Shown in pieces: positions 32,470 through 45,685 of a stretch of DNA of 64,000 nt. Position 1 is the stretch's first letter. Every line of letters begins with the position of its first letter. Under the pieces are notes generated by a model that saw only the letters and a program-made list of their open reading frames with translations, was not told the DNA's origin and made no database searches. This DNA comes from Riptortus pedestris (taxonomy: Eukaryota > Arthropoda > Insecta > Hemiptera > Alydidae): positions 81,723,001 through 81,787,000 of the forward strand of contig CM032233.1 in NCBI GenBank assembly GCA_019009955.1, written 5' to 3'. Position numbers and translations under genes: made by a program.

Positions 32470-33420
32470 TTAAGGTTGTACTCATGACGAAAGTTTCGAA
32501 ATATTTCCTCAAATGTCCATTGATCCTATCCAGGAGATCACGAAAATGAAGTCCGTTCAAAACTATATATATATTAATAGCTACGTTATCCGGCTTCGCC
32601 TGGGAATTCATTTGAGGCTATGGTATTTCTTTTGGCAAGGCTTTACTTTGCACAATATTTTGACATTTCCCCGTCCCATTGTTTAAGATTTATACCTGTC
32701 GTTGCTGTGGATTTGTTAATCATATAATTATTTGTTCTATAAGGCTTCACTGTCCGCAATATGTTCCGTCTCCTGTGCATGCAGTTTTCTTTAAAACGTA
32801 ATGGACCCTATAATTCATAATCATAGAAAGTATTCTATCTGCCAAACCAAGTATGCATAAAAGTTCCTTTCCCTTGATGAGGTACAAAGCCCTACGGTGA
32901 CAGCTGTTTTAGGTACGTCATGACCGCTCTTAAAAATACTCTGTTGCAAGTCTCAATTGAAAACTGTGTATTCATATTGGTACATAATGTCTTCAGTAAA
33001 GTACACCATATATTTACGGAGCAGAGTTACTAAATGCCAGAAATAACTTCGTGCACCTCCTCAGCGTTCATCCTTTTAAATTATTTATTAATGATTAGTA
33101 AACAAGTTCACATTCCTGAGAATAACACTACATTGCTAAAAGTATAAGAACTAATTATCATGTAAACAATCAAATTACAGACAGAGGTTACAATTTTAAA
33201 TTCCTATATACGTCGGATCGAAAAATTATAGCAATGTAGTCGTATAGCACCAATCTTGTAGCAAATGGAAAGATCTATAAATGTTGTCCTAAACATATTT
33301 CCGGTATCATGAATATTAACCGAGATATTTGGATTTTATAGTTTTCGGTTTTCAGTGAACCCCCACTCCTACTCTTGTCATATTAACAATATGCTGGTAT
33401 ATGACGTTATGACGGTGAAG
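32470..33420 (+). mobile_element. HINE-like element split by a reverse Helitron
   Basis: 5' block at 32475-32572 (GTACTCATGACG, CCATTGATCCTATCC, AGTCCGTTCAAAACTATATA). The body resumes after the insert at about 33203 (TATACGTCGGATCGAAAAAT) through CACTCCTACTCTTGTC. The 3' end was not found. Confidence 0.7.
32577..33200 (-). mobile_element. Non-autonomous Helitron, copy 3 (nested)
   Basis: Reverse orientation. The 3' end side is TAGCTACGTTATCCGGCTTC and GCCTGGGAATTC, a mutated hairpin. The 5' end side is CAGACAGAGGTTACAATTTT at 33178-33197. The interior around 32830-33170 does not resemble the other copies and may be substituted sequence. Confidence 0.7.
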
Positions 33421-36400
33421 CATGAAGCTGATAGATGGCAACTTATGTTTGAACTTCAGAAAAGCTCTTAGTACTAAGTAAAAGACAAAATAGTGCATGT
33501 TACCGAAGGCATACAACCTTAATAAAAATACATGTGTGTTTTCAGTTCTGTTTATTCCTTCCTTTATTATATCAGAGGTGTTTAGAATAATGGATTTCAT
33601 CAGAATCATCTTATTTAACCCTCCCTGAACACATTATGATTATAGTTTCAGACTTCCAATTCTTCAAAGTTTAAATAGAAATAGGACTTCCCAAAGACCT
33701 TAGGGGTTTGTTTCAATTACATTAATATAAGGGAAATATTTGCTGATTATAGCACCTGGGATACAAGAAATTTTTATTATGAGAGGAAAAATAACTATTG
33801 ACTACTTTTTATATTGGATGCATCCGCTTTCTATTTATTACAATAGTGTTAGAAAATAACAATGAATTAATTTCGTAAATTCATTGAAACCGAACCATTC
33901 ATTAGTGATTGGACAGACGTGACAAGACCATCAATTATTCTAATTTTGATCTCTATTCTTAGTGTTGCTTGAATTGGGAATGAAGTTTACTCCTGTCGAT
34001 TGTAGATCCAATTTCAGACAAACTTAGAGGTTTAAATCTAGATCACTATGCACTTCACTTTATATGATGGGTATCGTATACTTTTATAAAAACACGAAAC
34101 TACTTTGAAAAGGGAATTATTCATGAACAGATAAGAACATTCTATTTTACTTCTACAAAGATAACATTAAAAGCCAACTGAAATAAGAGCGAATGCCTTT
34201 CGGATCAATTTTTCTTTTGAAGACAACGAAAAAAAGTAATAAAAAAGCTCATGTTATGAATTGTTTATTCAGGTAGGGGGCGATTATATTTGAAGCTTGC
34301 AAGAGGACCGTAATGGGATCTAAGGTCATATTTACAAGCACTGAAGGGAGGGGTTGCTTTCAGAAAGCCAGCTTTTAATTTATGAGCCGGCCTGAGAATT
34401 ATAAGTATTTCTGTGAGAGCTCCTTGAAAGATAAACATAAATCACTGGAGGCCATTCAATGTGCCGCTGAGTGGAGGAGGACTTCTCGTACACTTTTTCC
34501 AAATGGGATCCTCTTCACCTCCTTCTTCTTTCATCCAATGTGGCTGCGTGCTTTCAACTAAACCAATTTATTTATTACTTAGTAGTAAGTATTTATTGCT
34601 TCCGTCATGCCACTGTTCTTAGGTTATAATGCATTAAGTGCTAATGTTAGTGGTCTGGAGACTATTTGATTTTTTTTCTTTAGTCAATTTGAGGTATTTA
34701 ATCTAAAATTTCATATTTCAGTAAATAGACAATTGTTTTAACCCTCATTAGTAAGGGACATAGAATATATTGACTAACCAGTTAATAAATTAATTCTTAT
34801 AGCTGTGTTAAAATCTTTGTTCTTTTATGTATATGTTTTACAACCCAGATATTGCAATAATTGAGTAGCATAGCTGGTCCTACATGTGCTGATAAGCCAA
34901 AGAAGAGCGGTTTTCATAAATTATGTATAGAATTTCATCATGTATATACAGAATTTAAGACTTACCCTTTTGCACATTCTCCGAACTGATTGATTTTAAA
35001 TGATATGAATAAAGTAAAACTAATTCTACTATCTCACTAACCTATGAGATTATGTTTTGTATTATTAAGGGGTACTCAAACATATTGAATTTAAATTCAA
35101 ATATTACTACAAATAATTTAGCATTATGTTTTGTAGAAACACGGTTAATAGATAGTGATTTTATCCTTCCACCCTCCCCTATCAAATTTCCTTTTCTAGT
35201 ATTGCTGTTAAAACAAGAAGTGCGACAATAACTTGTGTTCTGAAATAAGTTTAATAGCAGATGACTGGCCGAACGTACTTTTTGACTTTGTATAACGAAT
35301 GAAAACTTATATTTGGCACTTCAGAGTATTCATAGTAATATTTGAAACATTACCAACTTTTTGAAACCATGTCAACTGTTATAATAGACTGATTTCATAT
35401 GTTGTGTGAAAATGGAATCATAAGAAATAAAATAAATATATGCTAACATAAATACGGAAAATTGTGCTTCATAAAATAAGATTAACTGCTTGATTAATAC
35501 TTATTTAAGTTTTTAATAATTCTTCTGTTTCTAATTGACTAAAAATATACCTCAGGTCATCAAGTCAGATGAAATATGTAAGTCGGAAAAATATAAATTT
35601 TGAATACATAGATCACAAATCTACACTTCTCTATTCTTCAAACTCGCAAAACACAGAACCTTTAAGCATAAATAGTTGGATACAAGGATGAACTTTTTTT
35701 CAGAATATATTTTAAACATTAAGAGCATTGAAAAGTTACATCATTTATTTGTCATTCTTTTAAAATTAATTTATTATCAGAATTTAATATAATTTATGTA
35801 CGTTGTTTCATGTTGATAATGTCGTATACTTTCATACAATTATTGTATATATTGTTATTTTAAACTCAACTTAATTTTCTACTGGAGCTAAGTGTTACGA
35901 TGGACTGTAGGACTAACAAATTGACAACAATTGTCCGAACCCCTTGGAAATGTTATGCACTTATACCAAAAAATTATTATCTATTTATCTGATGAACACG
36001 GTTATCACTAGTAAAGATTATTATTAATATTACGTGTAATTAAACTAATGAACTTTTAGTGCAAAATATTAAAGAGGTTAGAATACGGATATATACTTGC
36101 TAAATACCTCCTTTTCCTCTCAGTCAAATATATCTTTTTGGATAGTCTCATGAAGAATGCATACCAATAAATTTCATTACAACTCACTCACATCCCTTGT
36201 CCATTTCAGTGGAATTCAGAACTTTAGATGGCATAGCTTTTAGAACAAATTGCAATATATTTGGAATTTTAGAATCGGAATATATCCCTTGAAAAGAACG
36301 TTCAGCTTGGAAAGGGAGAGGGTTTATTTTTATAAAAAGAGAGTTGGAGTTTAACAGTGTGTCACAAACAATTGAGGTGTTGACACTTGCTCTACACTCA

Positions 36401-36968
36401 TGGATATAGGATTTCAAAATTTATAGAGTGGATTATAAGGATGAAGGAGACCTAGACTCGGGCCAAGATGCCTTTTCCCAAAGCATTTCCGAGCCCTCCG
36501 GCTATTATGGTTTAGTTTAATTTAGAGCATTTCCCCCTGCTTTCAGGAGCTAACCTCTTTAGCGGCTAATGGGACCTTCCCCCTTCAATACCTTTATTGT
36601 TTTACCTTCCCTTACAGGGAAACACTTACCCCGACCTCTCATAACGGAACGACTGACGAAAATCCCATTCCCAGGCCGGAGGACAGCCAAAGGAATGAGA
36701 TTAGCACTAAAAGCCGAAGGCCTAAAACAAGAGAGAATTTTCATCCTTATCTGTGGTACACCGGAAATTACCAAATTAATTCAGATCGTCCAAGATCAAC
36801 TCGTCGTGCATACGGAAAGGTTGTTTGTCTCTTGATGCACCCTTAGCTATAAACAGAATATTTAACATGATTTTGGAGGTATAAAAAAACCTACCTGTAA
36901 ATTGTAATAATGCGCCCAATTATGTTACAGATTACCTATCTGATTCACATGTACTCTAGAACAGTATA
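33421..36968. other. Long unique AT-rich stretch
   Basis: About 3.5 kb with no recognised element. Short frames such as 36569-36835 (plus) are open, but I see no domain, and the opposite strand is equally open over much of it. This is the least repeat-laden part of the window and a candidate intron or intergenic core. Confidence 0.4.
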
Positions 36969-37075
36969 ATTTCCCTCTCCCTCTCCCTCTCCCTCTCCCT
37001 CTCCCCCTCCCTCTCCCTCTCCCTCTCCCCCTCCCTCTCCCCTCCTCCTCCCCCTCCTCCTCCCCCTCCCTCTCC
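36969..37075. repeat. (CCCTCT)n hexanucleotide array
   Basis: CCCTCT units with CCCCCT and CCTCCT variants; strongly pyrimidine-biased on the plus strand. Frames through it are repeat artefacts. Confidence 0.95.
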
Positions 37076-37080
37076 AATTT

Positions 37081-37165
37081 TATCTTTCTTTTTCCAGAAA
37101 ATTCTTAAATATCCAGTTTGGTAATGATCAATCAAAACTGCGACCACCAGAGCGAGCTCTCCCTC
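37081..37165 (-). mobile_element. HINE-like fragment
   Basis: TTTTATCTTTCTTTTTCC, TTTGGTAATGATCAATCAAA and TGCGACCACCAGAGCG, the segment that normally precedes the TA tract on the reverse strand. The adjacent hexanucleotide array lies where C-rich sequence occurs in other copies. Confidence 0.6.
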
Positions 37166-37218
37166 TCCCAATAATTCATGACAGTAAAAATGTACCCCAC
37201 GTTCCTCATTATATATAT

Positions 37219-38468
37219 AAAATTGTAACATCTGTCTGTACATTGATTTTTTTTCGAAATTTCACGATACTTTTTCGTTTCACATATCATATACACCATA
37301 ACTGCATTTTGTTTCTTTCGTGTATGTTTGTTTGTTTGTTACCTTTTCACGCATAAACGGCTCAACCGAATTTTATGAAACTTGGTATGTATATTACTAC
37401 AAACCCAACTTGGACTTTAGGCTATATTAATATTCTCTGAAATGAAAAATAGCGATATTTCGTTTCCTATTGGTTTTTCGACAAATATAAACATAACAAA
37501 AGTTGTTTATTTTGTTACTTAGAGTAACTATTGTTATATACAATTTTTTCGTATATCGACTTATACAATTTTATTTGGTACAAAAGACTCAACCGAACTA
37601 AACAAAACTCGGTATGTGTATTAGCATTAACGCCTTCATTATAATAAACCATCCCAACATTTCTAGGGACGGGCAGGATTTATAAGGGAGGCCTGAATTT
37701 AAAAATAGGGGTATTTCGTTTTTTAATCGTTTTTCTACAAATATGCACATGACGAAAGTAGTTTATTTTTTTATTTGACGTAACTTTTGTGATATTCACT
37801 TTTGTCTTATAACAAACTATAAACGAGAGATACACTAAAACTTTAGGGTGAGCCAACAATTTTATTGGGCACTAACTATTGAACCGAACTTAACAAATCT
37901 CGGTACGTCAATTACCATTAATTCTTCCATGATTATGAGCTATATTAAAATTTTTAGGTTCGAACGGGAGTGGGGGTTATAAGGGTGGCCTGAAATAAAA
38001 ATTCGCGATATTTCATTGTGTATTTGTTTTTCGAAAAACGTGCACATTACAAAAGTTGTTTACTTTGTTATTTAGAGTAACTTTTGTTTTATACATTTTT
38101 TCGGGAACAATGTATGAAGCAATTAGTTTGCCTAGAAATATTATATTATAACAATTCTTTCCAATATGAACTACCAGATACCTCACCTGGAAAAATTAAT
38201 TCAAATCTATGTTAATATTTGGTCCTTAATAATTCAAATCTATGCATAATGCACAGGAGGCGGGAAATATGGCAATATGGAGGACAGTGAAGTCTTACAT
38301 AAAAAATTAATTCTATTATTAACAAATCCACAGGAACGACGGGTATAAACCTTAAACATTGGGACGGGTAAATGTCAAAATATTGTGCAAAGTAAAGCCT
38401 TGCCAAAAAAATACCATCACCATTCAGCCTCAAATGAATTCTCGGGCGAAGCCGGGTATCTGAGCTAG
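37219..38468 (+). mobile_element. Non-autonomous Helitron, copy 4
   Basis: AAATTGTAACATCTGTCTG start; end TCTCGGGCGAAGCCGGG, TATCTGAGCTAG. The longest copy (1.25 kb), with about three internal ~290-bp units. Confidence 0.82.
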
Positions 38469-38997
38469 TATATATATAAAAGTGTCTCCTTAAATGAAAT
38501 GAACTCACTGACATAAGAGTCCTTGGTGCATACATCTTGCAATGAAAGGAATAAGTTGTTTTATTTGAACGTACCTGTGGCATTTTTAATGTTTAAATAA
38601 AAACCATAACACAGCTCCTCCGTTCGTTCCCTTTACTTAAAGGGGAGGCGTTTGAGAATCAAGGAAGGTATAATCCTCTGAGAACTGGATGAGTGGAAGC
38701 CGGGCATCGTATTGCGATTCATATTGGTTGGCGCCGGTGAAATCCTGCTTTGATGAAGAACCAGCAAACACGGGAGGCATAGCCCTCTGACTCCCTATTC
38801 CCCAGCCACAGCATAATGGAAAAAAGATTGGAGGGAAATAAATATGAGTTTCAAGCGACGGGAATGAGGTGAAATGGAAACATTCATAATGTGAAAGAAA
38901 AGAGGGTGGGACAAACGTTTCTTGGAAATAAGAAGTTTAATACACCAGGTTCCATTCGCTGAGTCTACTCAGCCTTTGAGGGATAGTGAACTAACAT
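38469..38997. other. Unique sequence, nothing recognised
   Basis: Moderate GC content with no motif identified. Confidence 0.4.
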
Positions 38998-39120
38998 TTT
39001 AACAGATTTTCCTTAAGGGAAATCAGTTATTGAGATCGTACTCATGGCGCTATTTTTGAACAATTTCCTCAAATGTCCATCGATCCAGCCCAGGAGATGG
39101 CGAAAATGAGGTCCGTTCAA

Positions 39121-39158
<38 letters not shown>

Positions 39159-39300
39159 CTGTTAACGCACTAGTGGTCGCAATTTTTATTTCATGGTTAC
39201 TGAACTCGATATTTATACGTTTTAAGTAAAACTAAAGATCAAGTTCGGCTGAAATCCATCCAGTGGGAGGGGGGGTGGAAAAATCTTAATATCCACTGTG
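38998..39300 (+). mobile_element. HINE-like element, 3'-truncated
   Basis: TTTTAACAGATTTTCC, TTAAGGGAAATCAG, the 5' block, (TA)n at 39124-39153, TTTGTCTGTTAACGCACTAG. It ends after a G run near 39270. Confidence 0.75.
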
Positions 39301-41525
39301 CGCCGGTGGTCTTTTCTACTATATTCTTCCCGTGAAAAAAGAATGATTTCAAAATAACTGTGATGCTAATAAAACAAATGTTCTCATAAATGTTTTCATT
39401 CAAGAACAATTAGCTATAAATATATACTAAAAATTACTATTTACAATCCTAGAGCTCTGGACCGTATTTCTTCATTTTTCATTCACCCACAGTGACGCAA
39501 CATTTTTTTTTTTAATTGCACCAGTGTATCAGGATCTAAAAACCGTTTGGAATAATTAACTGTATAATGTTTAAATTTCATTTTTTTTCTATTATTTTTT
39601 TATATCAGCAGAAGCTGTTATTAGAATTTTCACCAAAGTATAATTGGATGTTGTAAAATATCATTTACAGATACTCTGAGATAGTATTTACTATTAATCA
39701 TTGTCTTCAATCCTAATTCTTTAAAACATAACAAACATCCTATACGTGGATATAAGCTCTTCAGGACTTTATTTAATTGTTTTTTTTTTCTTTTTCTTTT
39801 ATTAATTTTATTTGTAGTTATCTTACTTATTTCAATATTTTATTTTATTTTATCTTTTTTATTATTTCATTCTATTTTTATTTTATTTTTTACCTTGTTT
39901 TACTATTATTATTATTATTTTATATTTGATTATATAGTAATGACCCATTAATGAATATATATTGTAAAATGTATTTAAACATAATCATACATGTAATATG
40001 CAACGTGGCATTGGAACATGTACTCAAATAAATAACTTCTCATAGGATTGCTATTTGGTGGAAAAAAATAAATGAATAAAAAAAAAAGAAGCTCTTCGGG
40101 AATATATAAATACAAATAAGTTCTTTAAATAATGAAAATCTACTGTTTTCTTACCGAGTTCATTCCCAAAGATCCTCTTAATTAATGACAGTTCCTCAAA
40201 TTACATACCTATCGGAGGGTGGGGGGAGGGGGGGGGCTTTCATATTTTCCACTCAGATTCATTTTATGCCCTGTGCTACATATTCGTTAAAATCACTATT
40301 TACGTCATAATTTAAAAGCATAATTTAAGTCAGTATTAAAATTTAAGCATAGATCGAGGAGATTCATCTTTATACTATTATTAATTATAATCACGTGATT
40401 TCACTGACAACGTTCTGATACTGTTTAGTAACAGTTGATCAAAATAATCTCGGGATGGTGTAAAATAGAAAAGATCAAATTGCCAATAACATATCTTGGG
40501 AATCAATTAGCTTTTATTATGGGCCGAGTCCAACTATTTATTTTTAACATAATAAATCATCCGGATTCATTAGCCTCGTGTCACACAGTCTCCATTTTAT
40601 GAAATTATGTCTCCAATTTAGAACATTGGAAAATGTTGGCAATCCGATCTGTGAATTGAAGGGAGAAACAAGATCTTTAATTATAATTATCAAATGAATT
40701 ATATAAATTCTGCCACCTCAATCAATGGAGAAAATAATTTTCACATCGAAACAGTATATTAAACTTCTCATCTATGCTGATATGATAAGTGATGGTTGTC
40801 TTTTTTAATTGTATATTAACAATCGTTTATTATAATTATACCTTCATACCAGTCTATATTAACAGAAACGTTCACATAATTGGAATTTATTAGAGATTTC
40901 AAGATTTATATTTCCCTACTTTTCATTTCTAACAAGGTTTCTGTGAGTCTTTAGGTTTATTTGACTTTCTAATCAACATACATGGTTGGAATATTTATAT
41001 TTTTCTATTTATTTACTCATGTTAATACATTTGGAAGATTATAATTACCCTTAATAACTAACAGTTAAAATGACTAGTATTATTACATTTCCAAACACAT
41101 AATACACAAATGACTCACACTTACCTACTTACTGAGGAACCCTACTTCCAACACTGTAACTGTAGACTTACTATAAAACATATACTAACTGACTGCTATC
41201 TAAGGACTCACTAGACCAGCCATAAACTTTGTCTGAATTACTACATGCCTGTAGCCCGTATATAGACCGCCTATTACACTACTTGAAACATAACAACATT
41301 TTCAGAAAATTATAATGTAGGACAATACTGAAAATATTTGCAGAAATGAGCATACTTAGGTAAATATAATAAAGCGAGTATATATGTTAAATAACTGATT
41401 CGTCGCTAAATCGCCCCAGTCGCGAAACGCGATTATTGTATGAATAAATAAAAAAATAAATAAACACATAATATATAAAAATCATAACGAATTCAACCAG
41501 CATCCTTGCATATAAAAAAAATATT
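39301..41525. other. Unique AT-rich sequence
   Basis: Non-repetitive except T-rich low complexity around 39780-39930. No gene or element recognised. Confidence 0.4.
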
Positions 41526-41963
41526 GTGTTGCGTGAAAAAGGCCATACATATTCGTCAGTCAATTTAACACTTCAACAAGAAAATATAAAGTTGCAATTG
41601 GAGCCCTCGCCCAAGGTTCTATCGTTACATCGGCGAGGTTCATTGGCCGTTATCGGTCCATTCAAATTTTTGTACCCTTGGCAAAACGTGAACTTCTTTT
41701 ACAAAAATAGTATGACACATAATCATAAAAAAAGATACAAGAATATGCTTCAAGTCCTCAACCACAAACATAAATATTTCGAGAAAAGCGTATCATTTTC
41801 AAGAGTAAAACTCTTTAACGCTCTGTCCGAACGTATCAAATCCATTAAAAAATACTCTTTGCTTAAAAATAAATTAAAGAACTTCCGGACGGATGCTTTT
41901 ATACACAAGATGAATACTTTCAAAAATGTTCAATTATTAAATAAAACTACTAAATATTTGTAA
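41526..41963 (+). pseudogene. LINE reverse-transcriptase C-terminal fragment
   Basis: 145-residue open stretch that begins with GTG at a truncation rather than a genuine start. Residues about 60-135 resemble the C-terminal tail of non-LTR retrotransposon ORF2: THNHKKRYKNMLQV, then KYFEKSVSFSRVKLFNALSE, RIKSIKK and LKNKLKNFRTDAF. The pattern 'KLFN.LP..IK...FK..LK.FL' is common after the thumb domain. The catalytic YADD region and endonuclease are absent. Two AATAAA-like sites follow (about 42034 and 42054). A short relative lies at 17047-17145. Clade not assigned. Confidence 0.6.
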
Positions 41964-42852
41964 TAAATGTCGGTCTAAAATAATTTGTGATCAAGTGCAT
42001 CGTCTCTATAAGGTGGGACAAGTTTCTCATGATTAATAAAGCTTGTCATCCTTTAATAAATTCGTATGACAACAAATAAAAAATGTGTACATATTTAGGG
42101 TTGAATTACGATCGTTAATGAAACTAATGGTGATGAATTTTATATTCATAGTATTCTTAGAATTTGACCTTTTTTTAACGAATGTATTATATAAGTATAA
42201 ATGTACTTCAATAATTTGTAAAGAATTAAATTGACATAATATTAGAAAATTGTTTATAGAAAAAACAAAACAAAAAAAATATTTGATGTATCCTATTATG
42301 TTATGATAAAATTTAATGGAAATAAACAAGTTTCATTTCAGGCCTTCCAGTCCACTGCGTTATCAAATCTAAACGCCTTAAGGTGAAAGTATCATTTGTG
42401 ATTTTATAGACCTCGTGAGAGCTTTATGTAATTAGAAATGTACCCCATGCGTTAGATTTGTCATAATTGTGAAGGGATGGGGGTGTAGAGTGGTAGTAGA
42501 AGTTAGACTACTCTAGAACAAACAGATATACGGTTGGCTAAGCAGGAGCTAAGGAATGAAGAGGGCATTTTGAAGGGGAACGGGGCTGTGGAACTTGTCG
42601 ACAGACCAGAGTAACGTCGGCCGAATACTGTCTGCACCAGCTACCCCATCCTCCCTTCCCCTCAACCACACAAGTCATAATTTAACGCTCCCTATGGACA
42701 CCATCTGTAGTCAGTCGCTATAAAAGCTTGATTACCACGGTAATGGAAAACTATATAGTTAAATATTATAGGTGGAATATTGCTTATAAACCCAAATTAA
42801 GGGATGATTACTGATTTTTGAATCACGCCTCTTACGAAAGCCTAAAGTATAA
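41964..42852. other. LINE 3' flank then unique sequence
   Basis: May start with a LINE 3' untranslated region. Beyond about 42350 nothing is recognised. Confidence 0.35.
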
Positions 42853-42900
42853 AAAAGTCCGTCACGCAGGGGATGAGTAAACTAAGCAGATTTCCCACAT
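42853..42900 (-). mobile_element. HINE-like 3'-end fragment
   Basis: AAAAAGTCCGTCACGCAGGG then GTAAACTAAGCAGATTTCCC. Only the terminal ~48 bp are present. Confidence 0.7.
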
Positions 42901-43203
42901 GCTGGTATGACACACTTCAGATCTCATCTAAGGACATATTCACTATTTCTAAGATAAAAACCGATCAGTCGAAGAGGGTGAGGGGGGGGGACACCGTAAC
43001 TGAAGATACAGCCCCAGGACTGGACGACCCCCAGGTGGATGCCTTAGTGAAGGGAATGGATTCTGAAGTTACCAAAATAAATAATAAATAAATAAAAAGT
43101 ATTCTTGAATGAATGTAAAAAAATGTTTACTTCAAAAAACATCAACATAACCAAAAACTTATGTGGAAAAAATACATTTTTACACCTGCACAGTTTCATA
43201 TAA

Positions 43204-43487
43204 AAAAAGTCCGTCCCGCAGGGGCTGCGTAAACTAAGCAGATTTCCCACGTGAAGTTATACAATAGAGAAATCTCCATACGAGAACCGAACAGTTACGA
43301 GAACGGCCGAACTAGCTTTCGGCGGAAACGAATAGAAGCGGCCATAGCTCGTCCGTTACACTTAATAAAAATGTAAATATCTTGGTTAATATTCAAGATA
43401 GAAAATAAATGTATATGACAAGAAGAAATTTTTCGAAAATCGCGTCATGAGTACGACCTCAATAGCTGATTTCCCTTAAGGGAAATA
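43204..43487 (-). mobile_element. HINE-like element with both ends and large internal deletion
   Basis: 3' terminus AAAAGTCCGTCCCGCAGGGG with hairpin and stem partner at the left; 5' terminus CCCTTAAGGGAAAT at the right. The body jumps from AAATAAATGTATATGACAAG to GAAATTTTTCGAAAATCGCG, removing the (TA)n and most of the body. At 284 bp it is the most compact two-ended copy. Confidence 0.8.
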
Positions 43488-44186
43488 CCCCTTAACACGT
43501 CTAAGAATATGGAAGACATGAAAAATAAAATCATATTGGCAATAAATTCAATTTCAGTAGCAGAAATAAACTGTGCCAAAATGGATTTCAGATACCTTCT
43601 TTTGTAGTACATAAATGAGAAACGACACGTTATCGAACATTTGTAACTACTAGATGTAAATATTGTAGTACAAAGAAAAAATTGTTTGTTTTCTTTACAT
43701 GAAACTATGCAGGTGGAAAAATGTATTCCTTTTACATATAACTACTGCGTAATTAGTTTAAAATAAATTAATTCTAAGAACGTTTTTTGTAGAAAACATT
43801 TTTTGGAATCATTCAAGAATACTTTTACATTTTTTCCTTTTAGTTTTTTTTTTTTTTTTAAATTTCAGAATCCATTCCTTTCCCCATATACTTGTTTCAA
43901 CGATAATTTTGTTGAGTGAAACGTTTTTGTCGCAGCAGTTTTCAATTAAATGTGCCGTCCCTGAAATAAAGATTTGTGCATTTTACTGCAAAATGATGAG
44001 TCAAGTCAAAAACTTTACCGATACAAATTGGTTTTTGAATTTGATTTCCTACTGGAGAAGATTAGAAGGTTGAATATAAGCAGAAAGCATTTATCAGGGG
44101 TCCCAATTATGGCTCACCAAGTCTCAGCCTTTTATTAAAATAATTGGAGATTTTAAGGGCTGTGATACGGGACGTTGGGACACACT

Positions 44187-44325
44187 GTATATATAATTTT
44201 GAGCGGACCTCATTTTCGACATCTCCTACTTAGGTAGGATCGATGGACATTTGAGGAAATGTTTCGAAAAGCTCGTCATGAGTACAACCTCAATGGCTGA
44301 TTTTCCTTACGGGAAATTTGCTAAA
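44187..44325 (-). mobile_element. HINE-like 5' end fragment next to an ACAGTGTGTCCC-type terminus
   Basis: TATAATTTTGAGCGGACCTC, GGTAGGATCGATGGAC, then GGGAAATTTGCTAA. Immediately to the left, GGGACACACTGTATATATA (about 44171-44189) resembles the end of the IS630-type MITE at 52209-52925. Confidence 0.7.
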
Positions 44326-45111
44326 ATTAAATGAAAGTTCATCTCATGAGCATTGGGAGGGTCAAATGTGTAGATATAGGTTTAATGAAGCATGTTTTTT
44401 CAAAAGAAATTTCCTTGTATACGAATTGTTTATGTATAATATATCAGCGACTAAATGTAATCAAAATTTGGAGTAAATATTAATTTATTCAATTAGATGA
44501 ATATCATATTTTCAATGTATTCTGGTTTCTTTTTAATTTCTCTCTAGACTGGAAGAGGAAAAGTAAATTGGACATGACACAAGAGAATGGAGCAAACATA
44601 CCGTATTGACAGAGAGGGACCAGTATAGGGGATATCTAATAACTGGTGGGAGAGCGGGTTGATGAAAGCGCTACCCGCCCCCTTTTCCATCGCCACAAAA
44701 AAGATATATGTTTACCTGCCAACATACACTATCAGTCTCCGAGATTCTCTCTGCTTCACCAATTACAATCTGGATTACTCCCAACGTTGCCCGTTACGAA
44801 TATCAGTTCTTCGACCATATGACTAGATGTATTCTCCAGTCACGCTGCTTTATGGCGGAATGGATCAATTGATTCCAACTGACAAATTTGCAAAACTACA
44901 TGATTTATTGGATTACGTATATGCCTTCAGTTCTATTTGATTTGTTTGTAAATCCATTTTAGTTGGGTAGTTTCATCTTTTGAACTATAGAAAGAAGAAT
45001 AAGCCCCAAACCCCCAACCACGAATACAAATATATTCAGAGCCGGGATTACTATGTCAAATGTGATTTTTAATTCTAAATGGAAAATAAACGATGGTAAC
45101 TTTAAGAAATA

Positions 45112-45685
45112 AAAATTTCGTCTCCTAGGGGCGTTAACAAAGTAGATTGCCCACATTCGTCCAGTATTTTCATTAACCTCAAAAAGTATAAGTTCAATGT
45201 GAACAATATTTGGTATTTAGACTTCAAATAATGTGTTCAATAATATAACAGCTTATTGTTAATATGACATGAGTAATAATGGGTGCTTACTGCCGAAAAC
45301 TAAAAAAAATGTAAATATCTCGGTTGACAACAGTGCATATCAACGTTTATAGAATATTTACATTTGCTATAAGATGGGTTCCATACAAATTTTCGATCCG
45401 ATGCTTAATAATGGAGATATTAAGTATTTTCGGAATTCCTCTCCTCTCAACTCCCCCCTCCCGAGTGCCCGATTTCAACCATTAACGAACTTGGTGTTTC
45501 TTTTTATATAAAACGATTTATATCATGTTTGGTAACGATCAATGAAAAATTGCAACCGCTAGAGTGTTAGCAGATAATATTAATATTAAAGATAGAAAAT
45601 AAATGTACAACCAATATTTATAGTACATTTTATATTCAATAAGATTGTTTCTATACAATTTTTCGATCCGACGTATAATAAATGA
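45112..45685 (-). mobile_element. HINE-like element, degenerate, with partial internal duplication
   Basis: Degenerate 3' end (GGGGCGTTAACAAAGTAGATT), body to GCAACCGCTAGAGTGTTAGC, then a second partial body (AAAGATAGAAAATAAATGTA, TTTCGATCCGACGTATAATA). No 5' block. Confidence 0.65.

Noticed and set aside
36569..36835. 88-residue plus-strand frame (MGPSPFNTFIVLPSL...)
   Set aside because: The overlapping minus-strand frame is equally open and no motif is present. Probably chance in a GC-richer patch.
41400..41430. Short GC-rich GCGAAACGCGATT as a possible hairpin RNA gene
   Set aside because: Too short, with no repeat partner or conserved RNA features in the window.
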